Source: Chloroflexota bacterium
GTDB taxonomy: Bacteria > Chloroflexota > Anaerolineae > Anaerolineales > UBA11579
Assembly: GCA_018662365.1 (NCBI GenBank)
Contig: JABJGH010000002.1
Span: 1-34,744, forward strand
Length of the DNA stretch: 34,744 nt
Reading direction: 5' to 3'
The position numbers and the translations under genes are program-made. Within the stretch, counting starts at the first letter, position 1. Each line of letters begins with the position of its first letter. The notes beneath the pieces were generated by a model. That model was not told the origin of the DNA, did not search any database, and was given only the letters and a program-made list of their open reading frames with translations. This document shows positions 31,928 to 34,744 of this stretch, piece by piece.

Positions 31928-32587
31928 CTATTGCAGTTGGATAAGCTTATATCCTTCGATGATAAATCCAACCCCCAAATAAATGAAGAATATTCCACAG
32001 AGGCCTATGATTGATTGGTAAACCCTGTCTGTGACCCACCGTTTCCCCCCTGCGATCACCGTTGAAAGCAGGCTATTCCAGGCATAATCTGCACTAATAT
32101 GCCCAAAAAAGAAAGCCCCAATCGCAATCGGTGTGACAGCGTTGATCTGGGTCAAATAACTAGGAACAGAAGTAACCCACCAGGCATACCAAAAAGGGCT
32201 GCTCAGGGTAGTGATCATGCCCAGGCGAACCAATTGATTTGAGTTCAAGGTTTCAACGGTACCAGAAATTCCCGGCACCCGAATTTCCCCTTTAAACACA
32301 CCGGTTACCATATTGGCCCCCATCCAGATTAGCACGATTCCGCCCACCAAAGCGATAAATATTTGAATCCCTGGAGTATTAAGTCCGGCTGACATCCCCA
32401 AAGCGATCATGATAATGATCGCTAACTCTAAGATCGAATGACCGGTTGCAACCAAGGGGCCAACCACCCAACCTCGCCTCGGAGCCTGACTAACGATCGC
32501 GGTAGAGACCGGGCCCGGAGACACCACAGCCGCAATGCCAAATATAAAAGAGGATATAAAAATGGTGAGTAGGGCGGTAATCGTCAT
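31928..32587 (-). CDS. LysE-family amino acid/metabolite exporter
   Basis: A 219-residue protein with about six hydrophobic segments and the LysE/RhtB signature S-P-G-P near residue 24 after the first helix. A later region matches the family pattern with P-F-W-Y-A-W-W. Members export amino acids or related small molecules; the substrate cannot be told. No ribosome site precedes the ATG, which instead directly follows a hairpin with six Ts (see 32588-32634). The gene is downstream of the XRE pair on the same strand but separated from it by a terminator. Confidence 0.85.
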   Translation of the reverse strand: MTITALLTIFISSFIFGIAAVVSPGPVSTAIVSQAPRRGWVVGPLVATGHSILELAIIIMIALGMSAGLNTPGIQIFIALVGGIVLIWMGANMVTGVFKGEIRVPGISGTVETLNSNQLVRLGMITTLSSPFWYAWWVTSVPSYLTQINAVTPIAIGAFFFGHISADYAWNSLLSTVIAGGKRWVTDRVYQSIIGLCGIFFIYLGVGFIIEGYKLIQLQ

Positions 32588-32634
32588 AAAAAATTTCCCT
32601 GGTTCGTTTGAAGGATTTTACCAGGGAATTTTTT
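32588..32634 (-). promoter_or_regulatory. Terminator-like hairpin directly ahead of the lysE-type start
   Basis: On the minus strand a 9-bp stem (32628-32620 with 32603-32595, arm TTCCCTGGT) is followed by three As or Ts and six Ts, and then immediately by the ATG at 32587. A terminator joined to a start codon is unusual and could act as an attenuator. It may instead simply be a second terminator for upstream transcripts, with a T run on each strand. Confidence 0.45.
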
Positions 32635-32654
32635 ATATTAATTCATGAAAATTT

Positions 32655-32688
32655 AAAAAGCCTCCAACTTAGAGCTCGGAGGCTTTTT
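32655..32688 (-). terminator. Terminator of the XRE operon
   Basis: AAAAAGCCTCC (32655-32665) pairs with GGAGGCTTTTT (32678-32688) around a 12-nt loop. Read on the minus strand it gives an 11-bp stem and T run just past the regulator's stop at 32696. Confidence 0.85.
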
Positions 32689-32695
32689 ATTTAGC

Positions 32696-32890
32696 TTAAT
32701 CATCAAATATAAACACTTCCTCAATCGTGCATTTGAATTCTTTGGCGATCGAATGAGCCAAATTCAAGGAGGGGTTATATTTTCCTTTTTCAAGGAACAC
32801 AATCGTCTCCCTCCTTACCCCCACAATATTTGCAAGTTGCTGTTGAGTAAGCCCATCTCTAGCTCTGAGTTCTTTAATTTTATTTTTCAC
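32696..32890 (-). CDS. Small XRE-family transcriptional regulator
   Basis: A 64-residue helix-turn-helix protein (Cro/CI type) consisting of little more than the DNA-binding domain: [26 protein letters not shown] at residues 5-30 and a C-terminal C-T-I-E-E-V-F. I start it at the GTG 32890, overlapping the stop of the membrane-protein gene by 11 bp; a longer reading would run deep into that gene. Such short regulators often sit beside a small membrane protein, as here. Tandem inverted repeats at the operon promoter are its likely sites. Confidence 0.85.
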   Translation of the reverse strand: MKNKIKELRARDGLTQQQLANIVGVRRETIVFLEKGKYNPSLNLAHSIAKEFKCTIEEVFIFDD

Positions 32891-33290
32891 TGAGGAAATC
32901 CGATGTGGATTTGTAATACCACAAGAGAACACCGTATATCGCTGATGATCCCAGAATACCAATGCCCAGCATCTCTTCATTATTAGTAAATGAATTATTA
33001 AAAATGAAGATGATGAACCATAAATAAACCGAATAGAAGAATGATTTACTTGAGGCATATAGTTTTGCTTTATCCGTAAACTCATCCTCAGTGGGAGCAT
33101 TGTTTTGGATATCCTTTCGTCTTTTAATCAAACGAACTACAAAAGCGATCAATCCAATTACAATGGCAAGACTTGCAATTGCGATCTTTAGAGTAGCATC
33201 AGGTTCATGATTCACAAACCAAAATATTGCCCCAGCAAATAGTACGCTCAGTAAACCGCCAATTATTATTTCGTTTTTATAGTTTTTCAT
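32880..33290 (-). CDS. Small membrane protein paired with the XRE regulator (DUF2178-like)
   Basis: A 136-residue protein with four predicted membrane helices (about 8-24, 32-52, 82-97, 105-124) and a charged loop R-L-I-K-R-R-K-D between the second and third. The layout, with an acidic/K-A segment before the third helix and an XRE gene behind it, resembles DUF2178 proteins, but I am not certain. I start at ATG 33290, which has GGAG 6 nt ahead, rather than at 33341, which lies inside the operator repeats. The membrane protein may sense an envelope signal for the regulator; this is inferred from pairing only. Confidence 0.72.
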   Translation of the reverse strand: MKNYKNEIIIGGLLSVLFAGAIFWFVNHEPDATLKIAIASLAIVIGLIAFVVRLIKRRKDIQNNAPTEDEFTDKAKLYASSKSFFYSVYLWFIIFIFNNSFTNNEEMLGIGILGSSAIYGVLLWYYKSTSDFLSEK

Positions 33291-33302
33291 TGTTTTCTCC
33301 AA

Positions 33303-33360
33303 GTTAGAAATATATAACAATATGTTAGATATATATAACATACAAAAAATACAATGTCAA
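33303..33360 (-). promoter_or_regulatory. XRE operon promoter with tandem operator repeats
   Basis: Minus strand: TTGACA (33360-33355), 17 bp, TATATA (33337-33332). Two 16-bp copies of an imperfect palindrome overlap and follow the -10: GTTAGATATATATAAC (33324-33339) and GTTAGAAATATATAAC (33303-33318), 21 bp apart, i.e. two turns of the helix. A partial third copy lies at 34731. Confidence 0.75.
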
Positions 33361-33383
33361 GAGAAAATTTTCGCAAAAAAAAA

Positions 33384-33402
33384 GAGCGCTCATTAGGAGC
33401 GC
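33384..33402 (-). terminator. Terminator of the MFS gene
   Basis: On the minus strand, GCGCTC (33402-33397) and GAGCGC (33391-33386) form a 6-bp stem with a 5-nt loop, followed by nine Ts (33383-33375). It lies 18 bp beyond the MFS stop. Confidence 0.75.
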
Positions 33403-33422
33403 CCTATTAAATAGTTATTACT

Positions 33423-34679
33423 TTATGCCTCTTGGGTTTGGGGCAGGGGGGTAGCTTCAACTTCCTCAAATCGTTTTTTGGTTTTAAGATGGAGCAAATA
33501 AAACCCTAAAGTTGCAAAGGCAGCAAGTCCCCCACTCATCGTCCACAATATGGTGGGGTCGAGGTTATCCATGATCAAACCCGCAATAATAGGGGCTACA
33601 ATTGATGGAAATTGCCAGCCCCACCCAAACATGGCCATATACCGGCCTCGCATATCTTCTGGTGCAAATTTTGCAGCAATCGCACCAGAAACTGGCATAA
33701 TGATCATTTCTCCCAAAGCTATGATCAAGGTCGCCACAAGAAACCATGCCATCGTAGATGCAATCCCAAAGATCGGGAATCCTATTGCATAGACCAACGA
33801 ACCCAAAGCCATCATTAGGAAAGGAGGGCGTTTACTGGTCTTTGAGGAGATCCAAATCTGCATGAGTACAACCGTGCTGGCATTGATACTCATCAGCATG
33901 CCATAAGATTGTGGCGTAAGTCCGTGTGAATCCCTCAAATAAACCGACAATGCCCCATAGAGTTGTAAATAAACAATGTTCATCAATACCATGATCATCA
34001 AGAAACTATTAAACATTTTATCTTTGAAGACCACTAAGTACCCTCTTACGGTATCTAGGAAGGAATCGGATTCTTGTTCTTCTTTTTCCACACTCACCGG
34101 TTTGGTTTCCGGAATATTTTTATAATAAATGACTGCTACGATGAGGCTCGTTATCGCATCCAAGATGAACAGCGCTAAATAGGAGCGAGTCGCCATTAAT
34201 CCACCGATCGTCGGACCGATTATCCAGGCAAGATTGCCCGCCACCCTCATGATGCCAAACGCTTCACCCCTTCTTTCTTCGCCCACAAGGTCAACGATTT
34301 GTGCCTGTCTTGCAGGTCCTGCAATATTTGAGAGCAATCCCACAAATACAGATAATCCATAGAATAAATAAAGGTCATTTACCAATCCCATCGCCACACT
34401 GCTGAAGGCACTGGCCACCAATCCAAAGATGATCATATTTCTACGGCCAAATTTATCTGCTATTGCGCCGCCAATTAAAGTGCCTAACATCCCAGAAATG
34501 GACCAAACGGCCAATAACCACCCCGCCTCGGTCATCCCTACATTGAATTTATCCGTAATATACAGAGCAAAGAAGGGGAAGATCAAAGTCCCGCCAATTC
34601 TGTCTATAAATGTGGCTAATGCCAACACCCAGAAGGGTCGGGAGAATTTATCATAAGTTTTTCGAAAATTGTCTAACAT
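33423..34679 (-). CDS. MFS transporter, drug-efflux (DHA1) type
   Basis: A 418-residue transporter with about twelve membrane helices. The MFS loop motif between helices 2 and 3 reads G-G-A-I-A-D-K-F-G-R-R, and an R-x-x-G type motif appears near helix 4 (G-P-A-R-Q-A-Q-I-V-D-L-V). The R-G-E-A-F-G-I-M-R loop is typical of DHA1/MdtH-like exporters. The substrate is unknown. A GAGGA ribosome site lies ahead of the ATG. Part of the XRE operator sequence recurs about 50 bp upstream of this start, so the transporter may belong to the same regulon. Confidence 0.87.
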   Translation of the reverse strand: MLDNFRKTYDKFSRPFWVLALATFIDRIGGTLIFPFFALYITDKFNVGMTEAGWLLAVWSISGMLGTLIGGAIADKFGRRNMIIFGLVASAFSSVAMGLVNDLYLFYGLSVFVGLLSNIAGPARQAQIVDLVGEERRGEAFGIMRVAGNLAWIIGPTIGGLMATRSYLALFILDAITSLIVAVIYYKNIPETKPVSVEKEEQESDSFLDTVRGYLVVFKDKMFNSFLMIMVLMNIVYLQLYGALSVYLRDSHGLTPQSYGMLMSINASTVVLMQIWISSKTSKRPPFLMMALGSLVYAIGFPIFGIASTMAWFLVATLIIALGEMIIMPVSGAIAAKFAPEDMRGRYMAMFGWGWQFPSIVAPIIAGLIMDNLDPTILWTMSGGLAAFATLGFYLLHLKTKKRFEEVEATPLPQTQEA

Positions 34680-34730
34680 CGTAATATCCTCTATGGGTAC
34701 AACATCTCTGCAAAATAAACACCTGTCTAA

Positions 34731-34744
34731 GTTAGATGTATATA
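34731..34744. promoter_or_regulatory. Partial third copy of the XRE operator ahead of the MFS gene
   Basis: GTTAGATGTATATA matches the first 14 bases of the operator copies at 33303 and 33324 except for one or two positions, and is cut off by the window end. It lies 52 bp upstream of the MFS ATG, where a promoter would be expected. Confidence 0.5.

Noticed and set aside
32891-33100. A long N-terminal extension of the XRE regulator
   Set aside because: It would overlap about 200 bp of the membrane-protein gene in another frame and adds residues unlike any HTH protein; the GTG 32890 gives a normal small XRE regulator.
33324-33339. Simple AT-rich repeat with no function
   Set aside because: The copies share conserved GTTA and TAAC ends, sit 21 bp apart over a promoter and recur before the MFS gene, so an operator is the better reading, though AT-rich chance similarity is not ruled out.
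1-34744. tRNA, rRNA, CRISPR arrays, riboswitches of known class, replication origin
   Set aside because: I looked for repeated spacers, tRNA-like cloverleaf sequence and conserved rRNA segments on both strands and found none. No gene-free stretch exceeds about 225 bp; the longest (1-222) holds the IS-like end and the tad promoter.

Overview
The window reads as about 35 kb of a single bacterial chromosome of moderate to low GC, most likely a Chloroflexota (Anaerolineae-type) bacterium. That placement is inferred, not proven. It rests on the Tad locus with a receiver-ATPase TadZ, several large multi-spanning envelope proteins of unknown activity, a membrane-anchored NACHT/HEAT protein, and promoters whose -10 box lies 6 nt before an ATG. 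TGA is an ordinary stop codon in many genes here (ccdA, tlpA, lgt, others), so the genetic code is standard.

Layout. 1-123: the end of a probable IS3-type insertion sequence. 223-6156: a Tad/Flp pilus assembly operon (cpaB, tadZ/cpaE, cpaF/tadA, tadB, tadC) with a clear promoter. Pilin and prepilin peptidase genes are not in the window. 6205-7534: comF and long-form hpf. 7714-8346: folE, convergent with a tightly overlapping minus-strand operon tlpA-lgt-pteridine reductase-folB-folK (11268 to 8407). 11443-12141: the most striking gene, a thioredoxin-fold lipoprotein whose first active-site residue is encoded by an in-frame TGA. The motif W-U-G-T-C is followed at the right distance by a perfect 7-bp hairpin that fits a bacterial SECIS element. 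It is therefore a selenoprotein that standard gene calling would split at 11820. 12244-15599: a copper-homeostasis operon (csoR, two small HMA metallochaperones, copA) under a textbook promoter with a C6-ATA-G7 CsoR-type operator. 15790-16701: a receiver protein with a degenerate GGDEF domain. 16873-19465: L,D-transpeptidase, ccdA and a tlpA lipoprotein. 19586-22754: a glutaredoxin-DUF2085 fusion, then pgeF, yggS, yggT and yggU. 26138-22797 (minus): a coiled-coil zinc-ribbon protein and a NACHT/HEAT STAND ATPase. 26283-31460: three overlapping polytopic membrane proteins, the outer two paralogous, with a YfhO-like protein between them. 31540-34679: a small hypothetical gene, a LysE-type exporter, an XRE regulator with a membrane partner, and an MFS transporter.

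How it fits together. The centre of the window is rich in extracytoplasmic thiol chemistry: two TlpA-type proteins, CcdA, the Sec-containing lipoprotein, Lgt (which would lipidate the lipoproteins) and an exported L,D-transpeptidase that depends on a catalytic cysteine. A plausible reading, not demonstrated, is that CcdA/TlpA carry electrons outward to keep such thiols reduced, while the selenoprotein beside the copper operon handles a redox task at the membrane surface, perhaps under metal or oxidative stress. The genes for Sec synthesis (selA, selB, selC, selD) are not in the window and must exist elsewhere if this reading is right.
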